Shown: piece after piece, positions 54,753 to 64,000 of the stretch | Position numbering within the stretch: position 1 is the stretch's first letter | Layout: each line of letters begins with the position of its first letter | From: Endocalyx cinctus | Lineage: Eukaryota > Ascomycota > Sordariomycetes > Amphisphaeriales > Apiosporaceae | Assembly (NCBI GenBank): GCA_001600455.1 | Contig: BCKC01000001.1 | Location: 7,261,418 to 7,325,417, forward strand | Length of the DNA stretch: 64,000 nt | Reading direction: 5' to 3' | Program-made: the position numbers and the translations under genes | The notes under the pieces: generated by a model | Databases searched by the model: none | The model's input: only the letters and a program-made list of their open reading frames with translations | Told to the model about the DNA's origin: nothing

Positions 54753-55807
54753 ATGGGGCCAGGAAGTAATAATCCCCTTTTAGCCAGCGTCGTCAAGGTA
54801 CGTCCGCCCTCAAAGTACCTATTATCGGTCTTACACTTCTCCCGACGCTTACTAACACCCCTTAAAGCTTTCCGACGGCCACCTCATGCCTCGGATCCAG
54901 CTGGGCCTATACATGATGGAAGGGCACGAAGTGCGCAAAGCCGTCCCCTTCGCCCTCGAGGCGGGATACCGGGGATTCGACTGCGCGCAAATGTACCGGG
55001 TCGAGCGGGAGGCCGGGGAAGCGATCCGCTCTTACCTTTCTTCGACGTCTTCCCTGAAGAGGGAGGACCTCTTCTATACGACCAAGCTCGCCAGCAGCGG
55101 TCGGGACCGCGCCGCCGTCTTGAAGTCGATTGAGCGCTCCGTCGCCGTCTCGGGATTGGGTTACGTCGATCTGTTCCTCTTGCATAGTCCCTACGGCGGA
55201 AGGGAAGCGCGCCTCGCGAGCTGGAAGGCGGTCGAGGACGCTATTGATAAGGGGATCGTGAAGTCCGGGGGCGTGAGTAATTATGGAGTCAAACATGTGC
55301 GTGCGCCAATTCTCTCTTTTTTTCCCATTCCCAAATTCCTAAAGGCAAAAATCTCCTATTATCACTCGATACCAGGATACATAACACGACAGGAAACTAA
55401 CTCCAGTGGGCTGGCTGAAAAAAAAAAAAATTAAGATCGAAGAACTGATGGCCTCCCAACCCCGCCATCCCCCGACCGTCAACCAAATCGAAGTGCACCC
55501 GTTCAACACGCAAACCGCGATCCGCCAGACGTGCGCCGAGCACGGCATCGTCGTGCAAGCGTACGCGCCCCTGGCGCGGGCGATGCGGATGACGCATCCG
55601 GTGGCGCGGGAGCTCGCGACCAAGTACGGATGCAGCGTGGCGCAGCTTCTGGTCAAGTGGTCGCTGCAGCACGACCTCGTGCCGCTGCCGAAGAGCGTGC
55701 GGCGCGATCGCATCGTCCAAAACGTGGATGTCGGACACTTTGAAATTTCGGAGGAGGATATGAGGAGGATGGATGGTCTAGATGAGCGGCTGGTCACGGA
55801 TTGGTGA
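54753..55807 (+). CDS. aldo-keto reductase
   Basis: NADPH-dependent reductase of aldehydes or ketones, 281 aa. Exons 54753-54797, 54868-55296 and 55436-55807; the first has only 15 codons and its intron carries a CTAAC branch site. Catalytic tetrad: Asp53 and Tyr58 in FDCAQMY, Lys in YTTKLASS, His in LLHSPYG. Further landmarks are GGVSNYGVKH, NQIEVHPF and the cofactor block PLPKSVRRDRI. The coding exons are markedly GC-rich beside the flanking DNA. Resembles the 2,5-diketogluconate reductase/AKR5-like group. It sits at the right border of the accessory stretch. Confidence 0.92.
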
Positions 55808-56591
55808 GTCCTGCTTCCCCTTTCTCTGTTATATTTTCCCCCCCTGTCTTTAGCACTTTTTCTGCCGTATGTGACATATAGATTCAGATACGCTAACGAG
55901 GTAAATATTTCCGCGTATAAAGGGATCCTACCGACGCTCCTTGAATACAATTCAAACTTGTTCTATCATAATGAAAACATCACATAGCATAACTGAAAAT
56001 AATCATAAAAAAGAATTCATTAAATAATACAATCATAATTATTTAATTATCCTGTCTTCTTTCTATACTCTTATCTGTAGACTAAATGTACATATATATA
56101 CCATTTCTGAAAAACGGGATCCTGGCACCACTTGATCAGAAAGTGATGGTTTTAGTCTTACCTAGGGGATATCCCATCCCAGTCGATCAGGGAATTCATT
56201 CTTTCTTAGAACGTAGATAATGATCGTATTCCAAGTATTTACCCTCTATCACTCTACCGCATGCGCGAATTAGTATAAACACAGCTCGTCTCCAGATGAA
56301 AAGCAAAATACTGGGCGATACAAGTCTAGAAGTTTTCATTTTGAGATTCTGTCTCTTCCGGTACTTAATACGCATCTAAGAGTACAAGTACATGATCCCT
56401 GTTAAGGAAATGCCGAACGAAAAAAAAAAAACGCCCCTTTTCCCCAGTATTCTCTTTTCTCTACCGAAGCTGAAAAAAAAAAAAAAAAAAAAAAAAGTCG
56501 AGCTTTAAACCGAATCCTTCTTTGGGTATCTTCGAACCGCTCTTCGCCTTCGCCCTTTCACCGAATATCATCTTATATAACTGGGGCTATA
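55808..56591. other. convergent intergenic region
   Basis: 3' flanks of two convergent genes. A 24-nt A run lies at 56473-56496. Nothing else recognised. Confidence 0.6.
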
Positions 56592-57664
56592 CTAACGAGC
56601 CGCCTGAGCCATCAGACTCGCCCTCAGAGCCATGATCTGCTGGCGTTCGGCCTCGGGTAACTGGTCTATGATCTCTTGCGACAATCCCATAACCTGCTGC
56701 ATGAGAGCAGTCGGGTCTTGCACGCCGGCCAGCGGGTTCGCGGCGGCCGGCTGGGGTGCGTAGGTTGCGGGTACGGGAACGGTAGGTGTAGGATTCGGGG
56801 CCGAGTAGCCTACGGGCGGTACCGCCGGTGCGGCGGCCGGAGGGGGGATGGCGCTGGCATCGATGACGGAGTGAATGGCATCCGGGGAGACGAGGCCCAT
56901 GAGCAAGAGGGCCTGGAAAATAGCGTAGGAAAGCTGAGGTGCTTGAGTCAGCAGCTCGGTGGCGCGGGCCGGGTCCGCGGTGGCCAAAGATTTCATCTGA
57001 GAGAGTATGTCGAGAAGTTGCGAGGGTGGAAGAGTGTTCAATGTGCGAGAGATGGCATCAGTAGCGCTTACTCCCGGGGGAAGCTCTTTCCCAGGCGGGA
57101 GGGGAGGCAGGGAACCGGCTGGTGCGGCCGGCGCGACAGACGTGAGGTACGAAGAGGAGGGACCGCCGTTAGGGATTTGTTGGCCATATGTTGTAGCTGA
57201 TGAGAGGTTACCGGTATTGTTTCCACCACCGTTATTATCATCACCGTCGACTCTACCCTCGGTGCTATAATCGACACGAAGTTTACGACCCATGATTTCG
57301 TAATCGTTCAAATTTCGTACGGCAGAAGCGGCGGAGTCTAACAGGAGAACAAAGAAAGAGTCAATCATTATTCTATAATTCAATGAAGATGGGGAGGTGA
57401 TTTGGGGCAATTATACGGACCGGCATCTGGATATTCCGCAAAACCAAACCCCTTAGGGCGTCCAGTTTCTCGGTCGTGGACAAGTCTGAAATTAAGAACT
57501 TTCCCAGCGCTGGAGAATATATCGGCGATCTGTTCTTCGGAAAGTCCTAGTTATACGACAGGTGGTTAACATTGTTAGTTCAGATAGATTTGGTTGATTC
57601 GTATTAATTTACCATATGGGATATTTCCGACAAAGACCACGCGCGATGGAGGTTTGGTAGACAT
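56592..57664 (-). CDS. RNA15: cleavage stimulation factor 64 kDa subunit (CstF-64/Rna15)
   Basis: RNA-binding subunit of the mRNA 3'-end cleavage and polyadenylation complex. Minus-strand exons 57664-57613, 57546-57421 and 57337-56592 give 307 aa. The N-terminal RRM has RNP2 VFVGNIPYG and RNP1 KGFGFAEY; after a G/N-rich linker comes the hinge domain (LNTLPPSQLLDILSQMKSL ... YAIFQALLLMGLV) that binds the CstF-77/Rna14 partner, then a Pro/Ala linker and the C-terminal helical domain (LSQEIIDQLPEAERQQIMAL) that binds Pcf11. Full-length and intact. Confidence 0.95.
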
Positions 57665-58411
57665 GATATATGATTTGATGTGATTTGTTTTCGAGAGGAA
57701 GCGATTAAAAGAATTGTAAATATATCGAAGAAAATGGGAGAGTGTACACGATCGATGTTAGTAGAGGATTAGAAGGACGCAAGAAGATGTGAGTACCGGC
57801 ATGTAAAGAAATCAGCCAGTATACAATTGATTGAAAAGTATATAAAACAAACAGGGTGGATGTTTCAGTATCAATTGAATTTATCTTTTTTTTTTTTTTT
57901 TTCTTCACGATTAAAATTCTTGAAAGTTGAAAGTCTTTAATTTCATCGTATTTAATATTTCTATGATTGATAGAAAATTGAATTTCTAATATTAAATATG
58001 AATATGAAAAAGAATGAAGAAAGCTTGAAGCTATTAGAAAGTGGTACAAAATACGATATGTACTACCTACTGTAGTTACGGGCGAAGTAATAGAGCCTCA
58101 ATATGCTTAAGTGGATCTTTCCCCAGATTAAAAAATAACAGCTGAGAGCTTCCTTCTATCGCAAATCTTTCGAAAGGTTCGTACTTAATCGATAATGTAA
58201 GCAAATTCAGCCTTTAATCCTATTTAGGTTTAGACTGTGCAAATGAGAAAAAAACGGACCATCTTTACACTTGACAAGCTCGTACTACTTTTTAATAGGA
58301 AATAAAAAATTAAAAATTAGAGCTTTTTCTTCTACTTGCTTTACCCCATTCAATCCACCACGTAAAGTAATTAGATATTTCGAAAATAGATCGTCCAGAA
58401 TATCCGACAAT
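57665..58411. other. divergent promoter region RNA15 / PHB2
   Basis: Both genes start outwards from this 747-bp region. Contains a T run (about 57885-57902). No gene inside. Confidence 0.65.
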
Positions 58412-59533
58412 ATGTCTCGAAATTCCATGGACGATATGTTGGCGAGGGCGCGCCATATGGTCAATCAGACCCAGCGTGGCGGGTTTCCCGGTGGTCGACC
58501 TCCTACCGGCATGGGTCCTCTTATCGGCGGACTAGTCCTCCTCTTCGGAGGTGGTATCGTTCTTCAAAACTCTCTCTTTAACGTCGATGGTGGTCACAGA
58601 GCTATCAAGTATCGGAGGATAAGTGGTGTCAGTAAAGAGATTTACAGCGAAGGTCGGTCTATATATACCCCCTCCTTCCGGTCGGCCCGAGTCGCTCTAC
58701 TTCTCCATATGATTTTGTTTTTGAAACTGTCGTACAAGGCTAACGTCGACCTACTTGTCGCGGAATAGGAACGCATATAATGTTACCGTGGTTCGAGACC
58801 CCAATCACCTACGATGTTCGCGCTAGACCGAGAAATATCTCCTCCCTCACCGGTACCAAGGATCTGCAGATGGTCAACATTACCTGCCGTGTACTCTCCC
58901 GCCCCGAAGTAAACGCTCTTCCTCAGATCTACCGGACGCTCGGACAAGATTACGATGAGCGCGTTTTACCCTCCATCGTCAACGAAGTTCTCAAGAGCGT
59001 AGTGGCTCAGTTCAACGCGAGCCAGCTTATCACGCAGCGTGAGATGGTCGCTCGACTTGTACGAGAAAACCTGTCGAGACGAGCTGCTCGATTCAACATC
59101 CTCCTAGATGATGTATCCCTCACGGTAGGTTTTTTTTTTTTTCTAAGAGAACTTGATGGCTTGATAATAAAGTAGCATGTACTGACTATCTACCCCGCAC
59201 CCTTAGCATCTCGCCTTCTCTCCCGAATTCACCGCCGCGGTCGAAGCGAAGCAGGTAGCGCAACAGGAAGCCCAGCGGGCCGCCTTCATCGTCGACAAGG
59301 CGCGCCAAGAGAAGCAGGCCATGGTGGTGAAGGCGCAGGGTGAGGCGCGATCGGCCGAGCTGATCGGAGACGCCATCAAGAAGAGCAAGTCGTACGTGGA
59401 GCTGAAGAAGATTGAGAACGCTCGGTTGATCGCAACCCAGCTCCAGGAGGCCGGCGGTCGCAACAAGCTTCTGCTCGACTCGGAAGGTCTGGGTCTCAAC
59501 GTCTTTGGCGACGATGGCAAGGACAGGAAATAA
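58412..59533 (+). CDS. PHB2: prohibitin 2
   Basis: Subunit of the ring-shaped prohibitin complex of the mitochondrial inner membrane, needed for cristae structure and as a scaffold for m-AAA protease. Exons 58412-58652, 58769-59124 and 59207-59533 give 307 aa, close to yeast Phb2. A membrane segment (about 32-52, [18 protein letters not shown]) is followed by [25 protein letters not shown] and the SPFH/band-7 domain, then a C-terminal coiled coil rich in A, E, K and Q ([16 protein letters not shown]). The open frame runs upstream of the chosen ATG, but [10 protein letters not shown] matches the usual short N-terminus. Confidence 0.95.
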
Positions 59534-60720
59534 GAAGATGATAATCACTCCTGTTTGGTCGCATGGTATGAAGAGAGAAAAAGAGAGAGAAAAGAAAGGG
59601 GGAAAAGGAAGAGCTGAAAAGAAAACACACTCTCCACTGTATGTTTACTAGCGAATCCATCTATCGAAAAAGGAAAGTTACTTTGCGAAGTAATTTACTG
59701 TATAATACCTATTCAAATATATATCTTCATCAATCTTCTCTATTACCTTGTCTGACTTGGATCATCGTATAGATTTATGTACCTAGGTACATTGGCGATG
59801 ATACCAAAATTTCCATAACTAATCTGTCCAAGTATCTATTTACATACTTCTTGAGGAAGTAGGTACGGTATGTTTCCCAAATCAGTAGATATGACTTGGT
59901 GATGGCGCCGTCATTCTTTTACCAGTCCCAGTCCGTTTCCAAGACGGTTTTCCTTTGGTATGCACAAATATCCATTATAAATACTTACACAGTAAGTAGC
60001 TCAGTTATTACATAACACAGCTAACTAGGTAGGCCTGTACGTACTAGTGTATACGAAACAAATCAAATGAGAAAGTAATTACTAAACGAATTATTAATGA
60101 ATTAGGTTGGACTATCAATTCAGAGCACAATATATGATGGTTTACCATATAAAATGCTTGCGAATCGATCAGTCCCTAATGTTGTATGAAGTAAGTAAAG
60201 AAACTAATTTACAATATTTTCCATTTTGATTTATTGTGGGTGAGGCGGTAAAATTCGGCAATATTCACCGGACCCACAGGCCTGCGAAGTTAGCAAATAG
60301 ATAATAATCTGATAGCCAAGTTTAGGTGGTCAGTGGCCCAGCAGCCTAGGCACATATCCATTTTCTAACCCCGCTAACATCCATGAACCCAAGTCATTTT
60401 ATTAAGCAATTGGATGCGCATCAGCTTGACCCCTCCAACATCTTCATTAAATCCGACAACTTGGAAAACAAACAGACGAGTCTTTGGGAGTCAAGCCTAA
60501 CGAAACCCGCCACTACTTATTCCTCTTCCTTTTCTCAACTTTTCCGTAGTCGGGAAAAAGCTGCAACAGTAAGAAATACACTCCTTTTCAATCTCCCAAA
60601 CACCAGAAATTAAGAACGGCGCAGTCACGACCAGGTCATAGCGAACTCTTATCACAAGATTAGAAAAAAAAAAAAAGAAAACACAAAGGAAAAGCATAAG
60701 ACGGAAATACAGTCGCCAAG
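59534..60720. other. intergenic region PHB2 to RUB1
   Basis: PHB2 3' UTR, starting with a purine-rich tract at 59570-59625, then AT-rich DNA and the RUB1 promoter. No further gene is recognised. Confidence 0.6.
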
Positions 60721-61395
60721 ATGATGATCAAGTAAGTGATAAAATAAATTCCTTGGTATTATCCTGTCAACCCCTATCAAACCAACATCGAAGCTACCGT
60801 TATATGTATACCTGCACCCTCGTGGATCTATGACCTAGCGTGCTTGTCCACGAGACAATCTTCGCAACCACCGGCGTTGGGAGTTTGCCTATGCACGATT
60901 TCGCACATTTTCGCACAGGCGATAGCATGATTATGAAATGACTCAACAGTCGCGGCAGTAAGCTAGCGTTAACTAACCAATCCTTCTCTCCTACTGCAGA
61001 GTCCGAACCCTGACTGGAAAGTTGATCGAATTCGACGTCGAGCCTAAAGACACGGTAAATTCCCTTCCTCGCACCCCCTTTCTAATTCTATCTAGACCGA
61101 ACCCGCAACAAGAGACTAATCAAAGAAACAAAAACCAAAAATAGATCGAAGATGTCAAGAAGCGTGTAGAGGAGAAGGAAGGTATCCTCCCTGCCCAGCA
61201 GCGGTTGATTTACGCCGGAAAGCAGATGTAAGTTTGTTTTCTTCCCTCTTCTCCGAAGTAAGAACAGAGATAAGAGTATGTACTGACCAAAAGAAAAAAA
61301 AAATCAGGCACGACGCAACGACTCTCGAAAGCGGCGGTGTCGTTCCCGATGCGACGCTGCATCTGGTCTTGACGCTACGTGGTGGTTCGTTGTAA
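60721..61395 (+). CDS. RUB1: NEDD8/Rub1 ubiquitin-like modifier
   Basis: Modifier attached to cullins to activate SCF-type ubiquitin ligases. Exons 60721-60731 (11 nt), 61000-61054, 61145-61227 and 61308-61395 give 78 aa. Sequence features are MMIKVRTLTGKLIEFDVE, VKKRVEEKEGI, QQRLIYAGKQM and the end HLVLTLRGG followed by SL, which must be trimmed to expose the terminal Gly-Gly. Thr in LTLRGG replaces the Arg72 of ubiquitin and matches yeast Rub1, separating it from ubiquitin. The first coding exon has fewer than four codons, so gene finders may miss it. Confidence 0.94.
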
Positions 61396-62679
61396 GAGGT
61401 TTCGACCCTGCACTCGAAATGACGAAAAAAAAGCAAGCAGACAAACGAAGAGACAGTCGATCAAATAAGGAAACCAATAAGAATACAGCGGAGATATCAT
61501 CAATGGATGCATAGATGATGGACCTACCCACGATTTTCCACCCCTTCCTCCTTTCCTACCCAAAATCCATTGACGGACACATATATGGGATAAATCAACC
61601 AGGACAGGACATGATTGCAATACGGACGTGCGCATTGATAATTCGTACGTTGTTTTGAAACGGCAAATAAGAAATATCTGCTTCCTTCACTCTATTTCAT
61701 CTCTTACCAAGGATAGTGAAACGAAGGGGAGGGGAGGACAAGACAGGAATGGAAGTCGATGATATCAATCAGAGTTCCGAAGTTCAGGTTTTGGGACTTT
61801 TTTATTTGGTCCGAGTTTTAAATAGACATCTAAGACTGTCAGAAACAACATAGACACATAAACAATACGAGTGCGTGTCCTACGGTGCCGTGATCATTAG
61901 TATCATCTTTTGAAGATAATCTAGCGTCCATCTAGACAATGTTGTTTTGTAAAATGGAGACTGGCACGTATCAGTCAGTCACTCAACTTACGAGGAAAAA
62001 ATACTTCTACATATGCACATAGCCTTCACGTTCCGGTCATTAAAGAAAGTTTCTTATATGGAAATCCTTGGTTTTCCAGATTGAGATTAGAGTGTAGCAT
62101 TACAGCTATAGTCCCTAAAATTCCACGATCGCTCCCATTGTACAGATGAGTAAAATTGTGTCAAACCAGGCCACACCGCTTCATTACCATGCCATGCCAT
62201 TATCAATCGCTCTCGTGAGCTAAAATGAGAAGCAACAATAAAACCAAACACCACGAAGATGCCATGTATAACCCTTTTTTTCACCAGGAACAAATACCAT
62301 AAAAGGACTCCATTTCCTCTTGGGACGATGTAGAAAAAAAAAATCAAGTAGGTAGCAATCTATAAGTTTTGCCTTAACCCGTATCTTCTCCGAGTACTAT
62401 TAGGGGTAAAAAAAGAAAAGAAAAAAAAAACCAGGGAAGTAATTCAATCTCGCCGAAAATTGCAAATGCTTCCCGTAAATTCCATAATAAACGCCTTGCT
62501 CGATGCATAATTCCTTGCGTGCCCTTAAAAAAAAAAAAGAAGAAGAAAAAGACCCCCATGCTATGATTGAACAGAACAACAAAAACCGAGTTTCTTTCCG
62601 CTTCGAATTCTTGGGATATTGGAGGTAGTATAGAGATGTGAGTGCGAGAGAGAAAGTGAGTTTCCGGTGGAGAAAAGAA

Positions 62680-62719
<40 letters not shown>

Positions 62720-62814
62720 TCTCCTGATTTGTTCGAGAGCTGCGAAAAGGAGCAGCGTATTTAGAATCCCCAAATAGAAAGACTCAGCCAATAGCAAGCA
62801 ATGCGACATGCGCT
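61396..62814. other. convergent intergenic region
   Basis: 3' flanks of RUB1 and the Elongin A gene. Contains a (TG)18 microsatellite at 62683-62718 and short A or T tracts. No gene recognised. Confidence 0.6.
62683..62718. repeat. (TG)18 microsatellite
   Basis: Uninterrupted TG dinucleotides, about 100 bp beyond the end of the Elongin A gene. Confidence 0.95.
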
Positions 62815-64000
62815 TCAGCGTCTCGCAGCCTTGGGCTTGGGTTTTCTCATGAAAATGTCGACGGGCGCCTTTCGTTTTCTCTGTAGTGGTTGAGCAGGAG
62901 GTGGTGGTGAAGCCTGGGTAGGGCTCGACTCGGGCGGTCTCGGGGGAGGCGATAATGAGGATGAATGAATTTTGGTGCTAGTGGAGGCAGGTCTCGAGGA
63001 AGCCGGAGCAGAGTAGACCGTTTTTGGGGCGGCTGTAGGCATGGGCCGGGAGGATGAAGAGCCCATCTTACGCGATAGCATGCCTCCTCCAGATTTAGGA
63101 GGGTTTCGTGGTTGGGAATTCTGAGATTTCTGTGTTTCAGAATACGATTTGGTCTTTTGTGGCGGGCTCCCTGCTTCTTCGGCGTCGTCGAATAAATCCT
63201 CGAGATCATTTTCGTCCAGTCCCCCTCCGTCTTCTTCGGAAGGATATTGGTCGTATGTCTCTTCTTCTTCATCGTCTTCTAGTTCGTCGTCCGAGATGAA
63301 TTTCGTGTCGTCTTTCTTAGAAGCGCTGGAACGAGCTGCTTTCAGCTTACGCAAACGCTCTTCCCGGGCCAGCAGCTCTTTATCTACCGACTCTTTCTTG
63401 CGCTGCTGCGGGGGTCGTACGGCGTAAGCCGGCAGGTTCTGGTTCATGGCAGCTCGCACCATGCCTTTGGGCGCCTGCATCATCTGCCCGGGAAGGGCTT
63501 GGAGGCGACCCGTCGGTGTGTTGAGTCGGTTTCGGGCGCAGATATCCTTCGCCTCTCGCTTGGCGCGCTTGAGGAGACCTTGGGCCGTGGTCGTCTTCGT
63601 TCGGCTACCGGCGGTGAATCTGAGTCCCTTAGTCGGGTCGGCCGTTCTCGAGAATCCGGATTGAGAGCGTCCAAGGCCACCGAGAGCCCTGCCGTCACGG
63701 GGCGGTCGGGGTAGTTTGCTTCGGTCGTAGGTGACGACCTGGCTGACGTTATCTTGCTTCTCTTTTTTGATGGCGCTGAACGCGTTGAGCAGTCTTTCTT
63801 TCGCCTCTCGCTGGTTCTCTTCCTCCATCTTGCGGTATTTCGCATATATTTTGTACCACGAGTCCGGATTGCTGGGTTCGTATTTTTTCTTCGAGTATAG
63901 GACGGGGAAGTTGCGGGTGATAAGGCGCACCCAGCATTCGGCATCCTCGCCTACTATCTGCGGCGAGTTCACCTCGATCTGTCGGAGAGCCTGGGCGTCG
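62815..64000 (-). CDS. ELA1: Elongin A (RNA polymerase II SIII subunit A), 5' end beyond window
   Basis: Subunit of the elongin complex that stimulates pol II elongation and, with Elc1, recruits ubiquitin ligase to stalled polymerase. The visible 394 residues begin QALRQIEVNSPQIVGEDAECW, the conserved end of the F-box-like N-terminal region, so the start codon is off the right edge; GTG at 63972 is not the start. Then come WVRLITRNFPVL, a helical charged part (YAKYRKMEEENQREAKERLL), KTTTAQGLLKRAKREAKDI, an acidic stretch (DDELEDDEEEE), and a low-complexity S/P tail ending in basic RKPKPKAARR. The order matches fungal Elongin A. Confidence 0.92.
   Translation of the reverse strand, partial: DAQALRQIEVNSPQIVGEDAECWVRLITRNFPVLYSKKKYEPSNPDSWYKIYAKYRKMEEENQREAKERLLNAFSAIKKEKQDNVSQVVTYDRSKLPRPPRDGRALGGLGRSQSGFSRTADPTKGLRFTAGSRTKTTTAQGLLKRAKREAKDICARNRLNTPTGRLQALPGQMMQAPKGMVRAAMNQNLPAYAVRPPQQRKKESVDKELLAREERLRKLKAARSSASKKDDTKFISDDELEDDEEEETYDQYPSEEDGGGLDENDLEDLFDDAEEAGSPPQKTKSYSETQKSQNSQPRNPPKSGGGMLSRKMGSSSSRPMPTAAPKTVYSAPASSRPASTSTKIHSSSLSPPPRPPESSPTQASPPPPAQPLQRKRKAPVDIFMRKPKPKAARR

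Noticed and set aside
20835..55807. A secondary-metabolite gene cluster
   Set aside because: SDR, hydrolase, FMO, P450 and reductase genes are present, but no backbone synthase, transporter or cluster regulator, and spacing is wide.
54907..55950. Minus-strand frames opposite the aldo-keto reductase
   Set aside because: Shadow frames of GC-rich coding exons; the plus strand has the full catalytic tetrad.
62683..62718. CRISPR or regulatory array
   Set aside because: Simple TG microsatellite without spacers; no CRISPR array anywhere, as expected for a fungus.

Overview
The window is nuclear DNA of a filamentous ascomycete (Pezizomycotina, most likely Sordariomycetes). The evidence is short 50-140 nt introns with GT..AG ends and CTAAC/CTGAC-type branch sites, genes on both strands with no operons, fungal gene families (GPI-anchored arylsulfotransferase-like protein, secreted L-amino acid oxidase, GH10, P450), and A/T tracts with scattered repeat remnants between genes. 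I place it no lower with any confidence; a Xylariales-like genome is only an impression.

Layout. (1) 1-10.6 kb: gene-poor, with no convincing intact gene. It holds a frameshifted remnant of a 2-oxoglutarate/Fe(II) oxygenase near 10.1-10.3 kb, inverted repeats and the recurring motif TACGGAGTA. (2) 10.7-15.5 kb: two housekeeping genes of protein synthesis, glycyl-tRNA synthetase (8 coding exons, one of 12 nt, and an in-frame presequence suggesting dual cytosolic/mitochondrial targeting) and type 1 methionine aminopeptidase. (3) 16-56 kb: an accessory stretch of widely spaced metabolic and secreted-protein genes: a small membrane protein, a secreted HEXXH protein, a short-chain dehydrogenase, an alpha/beta hydrolase, a DUF1989-polysaccharide deacetylase fusion, a secreted L-amino acid oxidase, an arylsulfotransferase-like GPI protein, a secreted protein with a Kex2 site, an EBP-type sterol isomerase convergent with a flavin monooxygenase, a broken ankyrin gene followed by a run of hairpins, a P450, a divergent GH10 and an aldo-keto reductase. 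Two LTR-like and two SINE-like repeat copies lie between them, one copy of each pair showing RIP-like transitions. (4) 56.5-64 kb: a conserved block of CstF-64/Rna15, prohibitin 2, Rub1/NEDD8 and the 3' part of Elongin A, which runs off the right edge.

The two conserved blocks flank an accessory island of about 40 kb. Its oxidoreductases and hydrolases resemble tailoring enzymes, but no polyketide synthase, NRPS, terpene synthase or cluster regulator is visible, so I do not call a biosynthetic cluster. Several members (amino acid oxidase, DUF1989-deacetylase, metalloprotease-like protein) would fit scavenging of organic nitrogen. The least ordinary items are the hairpin run after the ankyrin relic, the DUF1989-deacetylase fusion, the leaky-scanning arrangement of the glycyl-tRNA synthetase, and the divergent GH10.
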